Shown: one piece after another, positions 18,786 to 28,840 of the stretch
Position numbering within the stretch: position 1 is the stretch's first letter
How the letters are laid out: each line of letters begins with the position of its first letter
Assembly (NCBI GenBank): GCA_900471925.1
Contig: UCGV01000002.1
Span: 62,001-126,000 of the forward strand
From: Hyphomicrobiales bacterium
GTDB taxonomy: Bacteria > Pseudomonadota > Alphaproteobacteria > Rhizobiales > Rhizobiaceae
Length of the DNA stretch: 64,000 nucleotides
Direction: 5' to 3'
Translations under genes and position numbers: made by a program
Notes under the pieces: generated by a model
What the model was told of the DNA's origin: nothing
The model's database searches: none
What the model saw: the letters and a program-made list of their open reading frames with translations, nothing else

Positions 18786-19288
18786 CCGATCTTGCGACCG
18801 CACGCCCGGCGCTCTTTTCGCGACCGCTGCCGATCCTGATCTTCATCGTGATCGCCGTCATCCTCGACCAGATCGTCAAGATTGCCGTCGACCACTATCT
18901 GCCGCTGCAGGAAGCCGTTCCCGTTCTTCCGATGCTGGCGCTCTACCGCACCTATAATCTCGGCGTCGCCTTCTCGATGCTGTCGGGTATGGATGGCTGG
19001 TTCATCGTCGGAATGCGGCTGATCATCGTCGCCTTCGTGCTTTTTCTCTGGCATCGCACCGCGAAGGATCGGTGGCTCGCACATCTCGGCTATGCGTTGA
19101 TCATTGCAGGCGCCGTCGGCAACCTTATCGACCGTTTCGCCTATGGGCATGTGATCGACTATATCCTGTTCTATACGGAGACGTGGTCCTTCGCCGTTTT
19201 CAACCTGGCTGACAGTTTCATCACCGTCGGTGCGGGCTGCGTCATCCTCGACGAAATGCTGCAGAAGCCGAAAAAGGCAGATCGCTAA
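18782..19288 (+). CDS. lspA: lipoprotein signal peptidase (signal peptidase II)
   Basis: Inner-membrane aspartyl protease that cleaves signal peptides of diacylated prolipoproteins. The 168-residue protein has four membrane helices and both catalytic aspartates: Asp117 in GNLIDR and Asp144 in FNLADS. Lnt, the next enzyme of lipoprotein maturation, is encoded at 43612. It overlaps the TrmH-like gene. Confidence 0.96.
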   Translation: MTDLATARPALFSRPLPILIFIVIAVILDQIVKIAVDHYLPLQEAVPVLPMLALYRTYNLGVAFSMLSGMDGWFIVGMRLIIVAFVLFLWHRTAKDRWLAHLGYALIIAGAVGNLIDRFAYGHVIDYILFYTETWSFAVFNLADSFITVGAGCVILDEMLQKPKKADR

Positions 19289-19300
19289 ATTTTTAGCGAT
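19281..19300 (+). terminator. candidate hairpin at the lspA stop codon
   Basis: ATCGCTAAA (19281-19289) is the exact inverse of TTTAGCGAT (19292-19300), overlapping the lspA TAA. The two-base centre shortens the usable stem and the following TTCCTG is a poor T-run, so termination is only possible. Confidence 0.35.
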
Positions 19301-19343
19301 TTCCTGAAAACATTCGGAACGGGCAATATGTTAGCTGGACTGC

Positions 19344-21572
19344 ATGCAGAGTCTGGCGCAGTTTCACGAGCGATTGTCCGCCGCATTCGGTGGATCCGGT
19401 GTCGAGGCCCATCGCGGCCGGACGGCGGATGAACCGGCGTCGCCGATTCCGCTTCGCTCACGCCACCCCCTGCTCTTCCGTTGGCTCGGCGGAACCGGCC
19501 TCATTTCGGCGATCGTGCTGCTCCTGCTTTCCCATTGGGGCGGCCCAGTTATGGCCGGCCTCGGTCTCGTCTTGATTGCCGCCATTGCGGCCTATCTTGC
19601 CGTTTTTTTCAGGAACGCGGGGGCCGGTCGCGGCCAACAGAGGCCGGAACGCCAGGATGCAACCGGCCTGCTCGGCACTGTCCACGATGTGCTCGGCGAT
19701 ATCGTCGTTACCCGCATGATGGACCGGCGCATCGTCGGCGCTAACGAGACCTTCCGTCGCCTGACCGGGCGCGCCAAGCCCGAGGGCCAGACATGCGAGG
19801 AGATCGGCCTCGCCTTTCGTCCCGGTCCGCAGCCGCATCGCTATGACGTGGAGATCTCGACACCGGTCGGCCAGCGCATCTTCCTCTGGAACGATGTCGT
19901 CACTCGCGATCCGGCAACCGGAAAGCTTCTGCTGCAGAGCATTGCGCGCGACGTGACCGAAGAGCGGCTTGCCGCCGAAAGCCGCGAGGAAGCCCGGCAG
20001 AAGGCCGAATATAACAGTGCCGCCAAATCGCGGCTGCTTGCCACAGTCAGCCATGAAATCCGCACGCCGCTATCGGGCATTCTCGGCATGGCGCATCTGA
20101 TCGCCGAGACGAGGCTGACGCAGGAACAGGTGAACTATCTGACCAGCATCCGCCAGTCCGGCCAGGCGTTGACGCAACTGGTCGAGGATCTACTCGATTT
20201 CTCTACCATCGAGGTCGGCCGCTTCCAGCTTCGCCCGCGCTCGGAATCGCTGCGCAAGCTCGTCGAGAGCGTCGTCGAGATGCTGGCGCACCGCGCCCAT
20301 GAAAAGGGCATCGAGATCGGCGCCACGGTTTCCGCCGATGTGCCCGAGATGATGAGCTTCGATCCGGCACGGCTGCGGCAGGTGCTTTTCAACGTTATCG
20401 GCAATGCCGTGAAATTCACGCAGACCGGCGGCGTCTTCATCCGCATCTCCAAAACAGCCGGCGAACTTTCGATTACCGTCACTGATACCGGGCCGGGAAT
20501 GACCGCGGACGAGCAGGCACGCATATTCGGAGAATTCGAGCAGGGCGGCACGCTTGCCCAGAAAAGCAACGGCACCGGCCTCGGCCTCGCGATCTCCGCC
20601 CGCATCATGCGCGAATTCGGCGGCTCGCTGACCGTCACCAGCGAAAGAGGCAGGGGCAGCCAGTTTGCGATCCGCTTCCCGGTGGACATCGTCGAGGAAG
20701 ACACGACCAACCGCAATACGCTGCTCGCCGGCAACAGCATCGTGCTGCTGGCGCCTGCGGGTGCAGCGCGCACGGCGATCGCCGAAACGATCACGACGCT
20801 CGGAGGACGCTGCCACCTCGTCGCCGGCGGCGAAGCTGCGCGCGAAAGCCTGCTGGCGCTTGCCAGCAGCGGCGACCGGCCAACCGATATCATCGTCGAT
20901 CACCGCATGTCCGAGGAGTTCTCGCTGCATATTGCCGACCGCTCGGAGATCGCGGCACTCGGGCTGCGCAAGGTGCTGCTCGTAAATCCCGAAGAGCGTA
21001 ACGCCTATTCGCTCGATCTCTTCGATGCATGGCTGATCAGGCCGTTGCGCGAACAATCGCTGATCGACGTGTTACGAGGACGCATGCGTGGCATGGAAAA
21101 GCGCGACGCGCTGAACGACAATCAGCCCGGCCTCGGCCCCTCGATTGCGGAGCGGACGTCGATGGGCGGTGGCCTCAGCGTGCTTCTCGGTGAAGACGAT
21201 CCGATCAACGCCATGCTGGTGCGCGTGATGCTGGAAAAGGGCGGCCACTCCGTCAAGCATGTGGATGACTTCGAAACGCTGCTCGATCATGCCCTCGGTG
21301 ACGAGAGGCCCGATATCATCATCAGCGATCTTTCCATGCCCGGCGGCAATGGCATCGACATGCTGGGACGCTTGCGCGGACACGAGCGCCGGCTCGATCT
21401 TCAGCCGGTTCCGGTCATCGTGCTGACTGCGGATAAGAGCGATGAATCACGGCGGCAGGTCTTGCTCAACGGCGCCAACCGCGTCATGGTAAAACCGGTG
21501 GATCCGGTCAGGCTGCTCACCGAAGTACAGGCGGTTGTTGCTCTTTCGGCCCGCCGGGCTGAGGCGCGCTAA
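19344..21572 (+). CDS. membrane hybrid histidine kinase with pseudo-receiver and receiver
   Basis: A 742-residue sensor. Two membrane helices (about 47-64 and 69-89) are followed by a PAS-like domain (about 107-205), a dimerisation domain with phospho-accepting His237 in TVSHEIRTPLSG, and an ATPase domain with GPGM and GTGLGLAI motifs. A degenerate receiver-like region (about 465-585) lacks the acidic pair and has Arg where Lys is expected. A canonical receiver follows (about 612-735) with Asp662 in SDLSMPGG and Lys717 in VMVKPVDP. No separate response regulator is adjacent, so output probably goes to an HPt protein elsewhere. The signal is unknown. Confidence 0.9.
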   Translation: MQSLAQFHERLSAAFGGSGVEAHRGRTADEPASPIPLRSRHPLLFRWLGGTGLISAIVLLLLSHWGGPVMAGLGLVLIAAIAAYLAVFFRNAGAGRGQQRPERQDATGLLGTVHDVLGDIVVTRMMDRRIVGANETFRRLTGRAKPEGQTCEEIGLAFRPGPQPHRYDVEISTPVGQRIFLWNDVVTRDPATGKLLLQSIARDVTEERLAAESREEARQKAEYNSAAKSRLLATVSHEIRTPLSGILGMAHLIAETRLTQEQVNYLTSIRQSGQALTQLVEDLLDFSTIEVGRFQLRPRSESLRKLVESVVEMLAHRAHEKGIEIGATVSADVPEMMSFDPARLRQVLFNVIGNAVKFTQTGGVFIRISKTAGELSITVTDTGPGMTADEQARIFGEFEQGGTLAQKSNGTGLGLAISARIMREFGGSLTVTSERGRGSQFAIRFPVDIVEEDTTNRNTLLAGNSIVLLAPAGAARTAIAETITTLGGRCHLVAGGEAARESLLALASSGDRPTDIIVDHRMSEEFSLHIADRSEIAALGLRKVLLVNPEERNAYSLDLFDAWLIRPLREQSLIDVLRGRMRGMEKRDALNDNQPGLGPSIAERTSMGGGLSVLLGEDDPINAMLVRVMLEKGGHSVKHVDDFETLLDHALGDERPDIIISDLSMPGGNGIDMLGRLRGHERRLDLQPVPVIVLTADKSDESRRQVLLNGANRVMVKPVDPVRLLTEVQAVVALSARRAEAR

Positions 21573-21681
21573 AGCTGGGGAAACCGGCACGTTTCTTGCG
21601 TGCACAATGTCGGTTATGTCACTTTCCTGTCGTACATAAGTGTTTTATGGCGTGTGATAAGCCGGAGACGGGAGAATCGCC

Positions 21682-22557
21682 ATGTCTGTTGACATCCTGA
21701 ATTGTGACGCCACTGCCGAGGCTGCGCGGCCATCGACGGCTGCTGCGCCTAGGGACGGCGATGTTCTCGGCCGGATCGGCAATCTCGAGACACGCCTTGC
21801 CCGCAGCGCCCGTGAAATCGATGCTGCGCAGGCTGTGCGCTACCGTGTTTTCGTTGAGGAAATGAAGGCACAGCTGCCTGCGGAAGCCATGCGTCGCGAG
21901 CGGGATTTCGATGCCTATGACGCCTTCTGCGACCATCTTCTCGTTCTCGACCGCTCGATCGAGGGCGATGCCGAAGACCAGATCGTCGGCACTTATCGCT
22001 TGCTGCGGCAGGATGTCGCCATGGCGAATGGCGGTTTTTACTCGGCTTCCGAATTTGCGATCGGCGAGCTGCTTGCCCGTCATCCCGACAAGCGCTTCAT
22101 GGAACTCGGCCGCTCCTGCGTGCTGCCGGAATACCGTACCAAGCGCACGGTCGAGCTGCTCTGGCAGGGCAATTGGGCCTATGCGCTGAAGCATGGCATG
22201 AGCGCCATGTTCGGCTGCGCCTCCTTCCCCGGCGTCCACCCGGAAAGCCATGCGCTGGCACTCTCCTTCCTCTATCACAGCGTGCTCGCCAAGGACGAAT
22301 GGGCTGTGGGCGCCCTGCCGCATCTAGCGCGCGACATGGACCTGATGCCGGCTGAAGGCGTCAATCCGAAGAGGGCGCTGATGGCGCTGCCACCGCTGAT
22401 CAAGGGTTACCTGCGCCTCGGTGCCATGGTCGGCTCCCACGCTGTCGTCGATCAGGCATTCAATACGACCGACGTGCTGATCGTGCTGCCGATCTCCAGC
22501 ATTTCCGACCGTTATCTGAACTATTACGGTGCAGATGCCGGCCGTTTTGCAAGCTGA
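21682..22557 (+). CDS. olsB: ornithine-acyl-ACP N-acyltransferase (lyso-ornithine lipid synthase)
   Basis: Transfers a 3-hydroxyacyl group from acyl-ACP to ornithine, the first step of ornithine lipid synthesis, a membrane lipid made by rhizobia under phosphate limitation. The 291-residue protein matches rhizobial OlsB: an acetyltransferase-type fold with conserved AVRYRVFVEEM, IVGTYRLLR and LGRSCVLPEYRTKRTVELLW segments. A variable Ala-rich N-terminus of about 40 residues precedes the fold. The partner acyltransferase OlsA is encoded at 38523. No Pho box was recognised in the 109 bp upstream. Confidence 0.88.
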   Translation: MSVDILNCDATAEAARPSTAAAPRDGDVLGRIGNLETRLARSAREIDAAQAVRYRVFVEEMKAQLPAEAMRRERDFDAYDAFCDHLLVLDRSIEGDAEDQIVGTYRLLRQDVAMANGGFYSASEFAIGELLARHPDKRFMELGRSCVLPEYRTKRTVELLWQGNWAYALKHGMSAMFGCASFPGVHPESHALALSFLYHSVLAKDEWAVGALPHLARDMDLMPAEGVNPKRALMALPPLIKGYLRLGAMVGSHAVVDQAFNTTDVLIVLPISSISDRYLNYYGADAGRFAS

Positions 22558-22675
22558 CGGCCAGCGCTTGACGGCGGGGCCTCGTCCCTTCATTCTCATT
22601 TCGCGTTTTCAGTAGGGCGCATCGGCAATGGTGCCGGCTGGGCTATGCCCGCCTACAAGACCAAAACCTTGCGCC

Positions 22676-23311
22676 ATGCCGAATTTCGAAAACCTCAGAA
22701 AGAAAGCCAAGCGGTTCAAACGTTGGCATCAGGATCAGTATTATCCTGTGGCTGCGGAAATCCGGCATTGGCTTCCGCGTTATCGTGACTTCAATGATCC
22801 GCAAATCCTCGCGCTTGAATTCAAGCTGGCGGATGCGCAGGAACTGGTCGCGGCACAAGAGGGGTTCGGAAGCTGGGCGGCGCTGAAGAAGGAGCTTGCC
22901 GATATGAGCGCAACCGCCGAACAGAAACCCGCTTCCCAACCGACACTGCTCGATGCCCAGCCGCAGCTTTTCGTGGGCGATATCCAGGCTGCTTGCGATT
23001 TCTATTCACGGAAGCTCGGTTTCACAATCGCATTCATCTATGGCGAGCCGCCCTTCTATGCACAGGTCGTACGCGACGCGGCGAGGCTCAATCTTCGACA
23101 TATCGACATGCCGGCGTTTCATCCGGAGCTTCGTCAGCGCGAGAAGGATATCCTGTCGGCGACAATCACGGTTGATGATGTGAAGGCACTATATCTCGAA
23201 TATAGTGCAAACGACGTTCCGTTTCATCAGCCGCTAAGGCTGGAGCCCTGGGGCGCCAAAACCTTCATTATCTGCGATCCCGATGGAAATCTCATCGCCT
23301 TCGCAGGTTAG
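22676..23311 (+). CDS. VOC (glyoxalase/bleomycin-resistance) protein fused to an ankyrin-type N-terminal module
   Basis: A 211-residue protein. Residues 1-75 (NLRKKAKRFKRWHQ, and LADAQELVAAQEGFGSWAAL) resemble the short helical module that precedes ankyrin repeats in some bacterial proteins. Residues about 90-211 are a VOC domain that starts PQLFVGDIQAACDFYSRKLG and ends CDPDGNLIAFAG. The likely metal-ligand Glu near the end of such enzymes is not obvious, so it may be a binding or resistance protein. I chose the ATG at 22676. It converges with tme. Confidence 0.78.
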   Translation: MPNFENLRKKAKRFKRWHQDQYYPVAAEIRHWLPRYRDFNDPQILALEFKLADAQELVAAQEGFGSWAALKKELADMSATAEQKPASQPTLLDAQPQLFVGDIQAACDFYSRKLGFTIAFIYGEPPFYAQVVRDAARLNLRHIDMPAFHPELRQREKDILSATITVDDVKALYLEYSANDVPFHQPLRLEPWGAKTFIICDPDGNLIAFAG

Positions 23312-23317
23312 GTTGCA

Positions 23318-23344
23318 GGCGGGCAGGCCACTAGGCGGCCCGCC
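23318..23344. terminator. GC-rich hairpin between convergent genes
   Basis: GGCGGGC (23318-23324) pairs with GCCCGCC (23338-23344) between the VOC-fusion and tme stop codons. No T-run follows on either strand, so it may protect 3' ends rather than terminate by itself. Confidence 0.4.
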
Positions 23345-23355
23345 CGCTGCTATTA

Positions 23356-25641
23356 TCAAGAGCCCGCGGAATAGGCCGCAATGGCAGCCATGTTGACGAT
23401 ATCGCTGTCCTTGGCGCCCATGGAGGTGATCTGCACCGCCTTGTCGAGACCGACGAGGATGGGGCCGATCACGGTCGAGCCGCCGAGTTCCTGCAGCATC
23501 TTGGTGGAGATCGATGCCGAGTGGAATGCCGGCATGACGAGGACGTTGGCCGGACCGGACAGGCGGCAGAAGGGATATTGCTCCATCGCCTTGCGGTTCA
23601 GGGCGACATCGGCCGACATTTCGCCATCATACTCGAAATCGACGCGACGCTTGTCGAGGATCTTCACCGCCTCGCGGACACGCTCGGAACGCTCGCCCGA
23701 GGGATGGCCGAATGTGGAATAGGCAAGCATCGCCACACGCGGCTGGTAGCCCATGCGGCGTGCGAGACCGGCAGTCTCTTCGGCAATATCGGCAAGCTCT
23801 TCGGCCGTCGGCATATCGTGAACAGCCGTGTCGGCCACGAAGACCGTGCGACCACGGCAGAGCGCGATCGAAACACCGATGACGCGGTGGCCCGGCTTCT
23901 CGTCGATGCAGCGGCGCACATCTTCGAGTGCCGTCGAATAGTTGCGGGTGATGCCGGTGACCATGCCGTCGGCATCGCCAAGCGCCACCATTGTCGCGGC
24001 AAAGTGGTTGCGGTCGTTGTGGATCAGGCGCTGCGCATCGCGGTGCAGATAGCCCTTCCGCTGCAGGCGGGCATAGAGATAGTCGATATAGGCATCGACT
24101 CGGGTCGAAAGACGCGCGTTGACGATCTCGAGGCCCGGACGATTGAGGTCGATACCGGCGCGCTCCGCCGTTGCGCGGATCAGGTCCTCGCGACCGAGCA
24201 GGATGGCGGTACCGAGCTGCTGGTTGGCGTAGGCCATGGCAGCACGCAGCACCTGCTCCTCTTCGGCCTCGGCAAAGACCACCCGCTTCGGATGCCGGCG
24301 CACACGCTCGTAAAGGCTTGCGAGCGTCGAGGCGATCGGGTCGCGGCGGGCGGAAAGCTCTCGCTTGTAGCCGGCCATGTCGGTGATGATCTTGCGGGCG
24401 ACGCCGCTTTCGATCGCCGCTTCGGCGACAGCTGCCGGAATGGCCGAGATCAGACGCGGATCGAAGGGAACCGGGATGATATATTGCGCGCCGAAGCGCG
24501 GGCGGTTGCCCTGATATGCGGCCGCGACATCGTCAGGCACGTCTTCGCGGGCCAGGCTTGCCAGCGCCTTCACGGCGGCGATCTTCATCGAATCGTTGAT
24601 GGTCGAGGCCCGCACATCGAGCGCGCCGCGGAAGATGTAGGGGAAGCCGAGAACGTTGTTGACCTGGTTCGGATAGTCCGAACGGCCGGTCGCCATGATG
24701 GCGTCATCCCGGATGCGGGCAACTTCTTCCGGCGTGATTTCTGGATCCGGATTGGCCATGGCGAAGATGATCGGCCGCTCGGCCATGGAACGGATCATCT
24801 CCTCGGAGAAGGCACCCTTCTGCGACAGGCCGAAAACGACGTCGGCGCCCTGCATCGCTTCTTCGAGCGTGCGGGTGTCGGTCTTTGCCGCATGTGCCGA
24901 CTTCCACTGGTTCATGCCCTCGGTGCGGCCCTGGTAGATGACGCCCTTGGTATCGCAGAGGATGATATTTTCGGGTGCAAAGCCCATCGACTTGATGAGT
25001 TCGACGCAGGCGATGGCGGCAGCGCCGGCACCATTGCAGACGAGCTTGGTGGTCTTGAGGTCGCGGCCGGTCAGTTCCAGCGCATTGATGAGGCCGGCGG
25101 CGGCGATGATCGCGGTGCCATGCTGGTCGTCATGGAAGACCGGAATATCCATCAGCTCGCGCAAGCGGCTTTCGATGACGAAACAGTCCGGCGCCTTGAT
25201 GTCCTCAAGATTGATGCCGCCGAAAGAGGGGCCGAGGAAGCGCACGCAATTGATGAACTCGTCGACATTTTCCGTGTCGACTTCGAGATCGATGGAATCG
25301 ACATCGGCGAAACGCTTGAAGAGCACCGACTTGCCTTCCATGACCGGCTTGGAGGCCAGTGCACCGAGATTACCGAGGCCGAGAATGGCCGTGCCGTTGG
25401 AGATGACGGCAACCATGTTGCCGCGGGTCGTGTAGTCATAGGCCGTGGCCGGATCTTCGGCGATCGCCTTGACCGGCACCGCGACACCGGGCGAATAAGC
25501 AAGCGAGAGATCGCGCTGCGTCGCCATCGGCTTGGTCGGGTTGATCTCCAGCTTGCCGGGCCGCCCCATTGCGTGAAATTCAAGGGCTTCCTGATCGGTG
25601 ACAGACGTCACCGGCCGTTCTTTCTTCTCCATATGGGACAT
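23356..25641 (-). CDS. tme: NADP-dependent malic enzyme with C-terminal phosphotransacetylase-like domain
   Basis: Decarboxylates malate to pyruvate with NADP. The 761-residue protein is the chimeric type: a malic enzyme N-terminal and NAD-binding half (1-430, with FHDDQHGTAI, and the nucleotide loop CNGAGAAAIACVELI) and a phosphotransacetylase-like half (about 440-761). The Pta half usually lacks Pta activity and is thought regulatory. Its position beside mutS and near olsB matches Sinorhizobium meliloti tme rather than dme; that name rests on synteny. An ATG at 25632 (M4) is an alternative start. It is divergent from mutS. Confidence 0.9.
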   Translation of the reverse strand: MSHMEKKERPVTSVTDQEALEFHAMGRPGKLEINPTKPMATQRDLSLAYSPGVAVPVKAIAEDPATAYDYTTRGNMVAVISNGTAILGLGNLGALASKPVMEGKSVLFKRFADVDSIDLEVDTENVDEFINCVRFLGPSFGGINLEDIKAPDCFVIESRLRELMDIPVFHDDQHGTAIIAAAGLINALELTGRDLKTTKLVCNGAGAAAIACVELIKSMGFAPENIILCDTKGVIYQGRTEGMNQWKSAHAAKTDTRTLEEAMQGADVVFGLSQKGAFSEEMIRSMAERPIIFAMANPDPEITPEEVARIRDDAIMATGRSDYPNQVNNVLGFPYIFRGALDVRASTINDSMKIAAVKALASLAREDVPDDVAAAYQGNRPRFGAQYIIPVPFDPRLISAIPAAVAEAAIESGVARKIITDMAGYKRELSARRDPIASTLASLYERVRRHPKRVVFAEAEEEQVLRAAMAYANQQLGTAILLGREDLIRATAERAGIDLNRPGLEIVNARLSTRVDAYIDYLYARLQRKGYLHRDAQRLIHNDRNHFAATMVALGDADGMVTGITRNYSTALEDVRRCIDEKPGHRVIGVSIALCRGRTVFVADTAVHDMPTAEELADIAEETAGLARRMGYQPRVAMLAYSTFGHPSGERSERVREAVKILDKRRVDFEYDGEMSADVALNRKAMEQYPFCRLSGPANVLVMPAFHSASISTKMLQELGGSTVIGPILVGLDKAVQITSMGAKDSDIVNMAAIAAYSAGS

Positions 25642-25754
25642 GCCTCCTCCAAACGTCCTGTGGGTGACGTTTTCCTATTCCCCAATTGCTGTTGTCATCT
25701 ATAGCGGCGCGCGGATAGGGTTGGCACCTGTTTTTTGGGAAAAACTGCACCTCC

Positions 25755-28481
25755 GTGAACGCACGAATAGACAGCAGAAATGAAGCCTTCTCGGCAGCCG
25801 AGCTTGCGACTGAGGAAAGTCGTGCCTCGGCGACGCCGATGATGGAGCAATATATCGAGATCAAGGCGAACAATCCGGATTCGCTGCTCTTCTATCGCAT
25901 GGGCGATTTTTACGAGCTGTTCTTCGAGGACGCGCTCGAGGCGTCACGCGCGCTCGGTATCACGCTTACAAAGCGCGGCCAGCATATGGGACAGGATATC
26001 GCGATGTGCGGCGTGCCTGTGCATGCTGCCGACGATTACCTGCAGAGGCTGATTGGGCTCGGCTATCGCGTTGCCGTCTGCGAGCAGGTGGAAGACCCGG
26101 CCGAAGCCAAGAAGCGCGGCTCGAAATCCGTCGTCAAGCGCGATGTCGTCCGCCTCGTCACGCCCGGGACCATTACCGAAGAGAAGCTGCTTTCTCCTTC
26201 GGAATCCAACTATCTGATGACGCTGACGCGTATTCGCGGCGCATCGGAGCCGGCGATGGCTCTTGCCTGGATCGATATTTCCACCGGCGTCTTCCGGCTG
26301 GCGGAAACGGAAGCGTCGCGGCTGCTTGCCGATATCCTGCGCATCGATCCGCGCGAACTGATCGTACCGGATACGATGTTTTATGACGGCGAACTCAAGC
26401 CGGTCTTCGACGTGCTTGGTCGCACCGCCGTTCCACAGCCTGCTGTGCTGTTCGACAGCGCGACGGCGGAAACCCGCATAGCACGCTATTTCGAGGTTTC
26501 GACGCTCGATGGTTTCGGCACTTTTTCACGCGCCGAGCTTGCCGCTGCGGCAGCGGCTATCGCATATGTGGAGAAGACGCAGATTGCCGAACGGCCGCCG
26601 CTTGGACGGCCTGAACGGGAGAGCGGCGCCTCGACGCTGTTCATCGATCCTGCAACACGCGGCAATCTGGAGCTTGTGCGCACGCTTTCCGGCGACCGCA
26701 ACGGCGCACTTCTGCGAGCGATCGACCGGACAACGACAGGCGGCGGAGCGCGGCTGCTTGCCGAGCGACTGATGTCGCCGCTGACGGATGCCGCCCGTGT
26801 CAACGAACGGCTGGATTCGATCGGCTTCCTCATACAGGAGCAGTCGCTCTGCGGCGATCTTCGCGATGCGCTGAAGCATGTGCCCGATATGCCGCGAGCC
26901 CTTTCCCGTCTGGCGCTCGACAGGGGCGGCCCCCGCGATCTCTGGGCTATCCGCCAGGGACTGGGCGCTGCTGCCGCCATTGCCGACCTGCTTGATAGCG
27001 CGATGCTGCCGGAAGAACTGGAGCAGGCGCGCATGGGGCTACAGGCCCTGCCATCAGAACTTGAAGCGCTGCTTGCCGATACGCTTGCCGAAGAACTGCC
27101 GCTTCTGAAGCGCGATGGCGGTTTCCTTCGCGATGGTGCCAATGACGATCTCGACGAGGTTCGCGCCCTCCGCGACCAGTCGCGCCGCGTCATCGCCGGC
27201 CTGCAGTTGCAATATGCTGACGAGACGGGCATCAAGTCGCTGAAGATCAAGCACAACAATATTCTCGGCTATTTTATCGAGGTAACGGCCGGCAATGCCG
27301 GACCGATGACCGATACGGCCGAAGGGAAAGCCCGCTTCATCCACCGGCAGACGATGGCAAATGCCATGCGGTTTACCACGACCGAGCTTGCCGACCTTGA
27401 AAGCCGTATCGCCAATGCCGCCGACCGGGCGCTGCAGATCGAGCTGGAAGCCTTTGATCGCATGACTGCGGCAACCGTGGCCGAGGCGGAAGCAATCAAG
27501 GCCGGTGCGCGGGCGCTTGCCGTCATCGATGTCGCGGCCGGGCTTGCGCTGCTTGCCGAGGAGCAGGCCTATTGCCGGCCGCTGGTCGACGGCTCGAAAA
27601 TGTTTGCGATCGAGGGTGGTCGCCACCCGGTCGTCGAACAGGCGCTGCGTCGGCAGTCCATCGGGCCGTTCGTGGCCAACAATTGCGATCTTTCGCCCGT
27701 TTCGGACGGCAAGGATGGAGCGATCTGGCTGCTGACCGGCCCGAACATGGGCGGTAAGTCGACCTTCCTGCGCCAGAACGCGCTGATCGCCATCCTCGCA
27801 CAGATGGGCTCCTTCGTGCCGGCGACATCGGCCCATATCGGTATCGTCGACCGGCTGTTTTCACGCGTCGGTGCCTCCGACGATCTGGCACGCGGGCGCT
27901 CTACCTTCATGGTGGAGATGGTCGAGACGGCGGCGATCCTCAATCAGGCGACTGACCGGTCGCTCGTCATTCTGGACGAAATCGGCAGGGGTACCGCGAC
28001 CTTCGACGGTCTTTCAATCGCCTGGGCGGCTGTCGAGCATCTGCACGAGGCCAATCGTTGCCGCGGGCTTTTCGCCACGCATTTCCATGAATTGACCGTG
28101 CTTTCGGAAAAACTTGCCCGGCTATCCAATGCCACGATGCGCGTGAAGGAATGGGACGGAGATGTCATCTTCCTGCACGAGGTCGGCCCAGGTGCGGCAG
28201 ACCGGTCCTACGGCATCCAGGTCGCGCGGCTCGCCGGCCTGCCGGCTTCGGTCGTCGCCCGCGCACGCGACGTGCTGACGCGCCTAGAGGACGCCGACCG
28301 CAAGAACCCCGCCAGCCAACTGATCGACGACCTACCGCTCTTCCAGGTAGCCGTGCGTCGCGAGGAAGCGACGCGTGGACCGTCAAAAGTCGAGGAAGAG
28401 CTGAAGGCTATGAGCCTTGACGACATGACACCGCGCGAGGCGCTCGATGCGCTCTACGCCCTCAAGAAGAAAATGAAGTAG
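25755..28481 (+). CDS. mutS: DNA mismatch repair protein MutS
   Basis: Recognises mismatches and small loops to start mismatch repair. The 908-residue protein has the mismatch-recognition motif [11 protein letters not shown] (Phe-x-Glu, about residue 53), connector, lever and clamp domains, Walker [10 protein letters not shown] (about 662-670), Walker [17 protein letters not shown] and the C-terminal tail. The start is GTG at 25755; the ribosome site is weak, and the family core begins near the ATG at 25839. The promoter region is shared with divergent tme. Confidence 0.96.
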   Translation: MNARIDSRNEAFSAAELATEESRASATPMMEQYIEIKANNPDSLLFYRMGDFYELFFEDALEASRALGITLTKRGQHMGQDIAMCGVPVHAADDYLQRLIGLGYRVAVCEQVEDPAEAKKRGSKSVVKRDVVRLVTPGTITEEKLLSPSESNYLMTLTRIRGASEPAMALAWIDISTGVFRLAETEASRLLADILRIDPRELIVPDTMFYDGELKPVFDVLGRTAVPQPAVLFDSATAETRIARYFEVSTLDGFGTFSRAELAAAAAAIAYVEKTQIAERPPLGRPERESGASTLFIDPATRGNLELVRTLSGDRNGALLRAIDRTTTGGGARLLAERLMSPLTDAARVNERLDSIGFLIQEQSLCGDLRDALKHVPDMPRALSRLALDRGGPRDLWAIRQGLGAAAAIADLLDSAMLPEELEQARMGLQALPSELEALLADTLAEELPLLKRDGGFLRDGANDDLDEVRALRDQSRRVIAGLQLQYADETGIKSLKIKHNNILGYFIEVTAGNAGPMTDTAEGKARFIHRQTMANAMRFTTTELADLESRIANAADRALQIELEAFDRMTAATVAEAEAIKAGARALAVIDVAAGLALLAEEQAYCRPLVDGSKMFAIEGGRHPVVEQALRRQSIGPFVANNCDLSPVSDGKDGAIWLLTGPNMGGKSTFLRQNALIAILAQMGSFVPATSAHIGIVDRLFSRVGASDDLARGRSTFMVEMVETAAILNQATDRSLVILDEIGRGTATFDGLSIAWAAVEHLHEANRCRGLFATHFHELTVLSEKLARLSNATMRVKEWDGDVIFLHEVGPGAADRSYGIQVARLAGLPASVVARARDVLTRLEDADRKNPASQLIDDLPLFQVAVRREEATRGPSKVEEELKAMSLDDMTPREALDALYALKKKMK

Positions 28482-28498
28482 GAATTCCCCCAATGTTC

Positions 28499-28768
28499 AT
28501 GGAAAAACTGCTTCAGGAAACCCAGCGCCTCTCCGTCATCGTATCGATGCTGGAGATCATGAAACAATCAGACGGCAATATCGAAGCGCGCGGCTGGAAT
28601 ACGCCGATCGGCATGGCCAAGATCACCGGCTCCTGCCTGAAGATCGGCGAACTCAGCAATGCGATCGTTGATGCCGGCTACCGCGAATGCGACAAGGCGA
28701 CGCTTGACGGCATCATGAGCGAGACACGACAGGTTCTCGGTACGCTGCTGACGCAGGCTGCCGCCTGA
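28499..28768 (+). CDS. small conserved-looking protein of unknown function
   Basis: An 89-residue protein starting MEKLLQETQRLSVIVSMLEI, 17 bp after mutS and before glnD. GTAGGAA suits the ATG at 28499; the ATG at 28493 is an alternative. It is soluble and largely helical, with one Gly-rich turn (WNTPIGMAKITGSC) and two cysteines. Codon use matches neighbours, so it appears to be a real gene. I do not recognise the family. Its position suggests co-transcription with mutS. Confidence 0.7.
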   Translation: MEKLLQETQRLSVIVSMLEIMKQSDGNIEARGWNTPIGMAKITGSCLKIGELSNAIVDAGYRECDKATLDGIMSETRQVLGTLLTQAAA

Positions 28769-28840
28769 GGGCTTGCGTCAAAGCGTCCACTGCCGACGGG
28801 TTGCCAACACCATTTCGCCAAATTTAAAGGTTCAAGGAAT

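Noticed and set aside
23521..25704. Forward open frame of 727 codons opposite tme
   Set aside because: Antisense shadow; tme is fully supported on the reverse strand.
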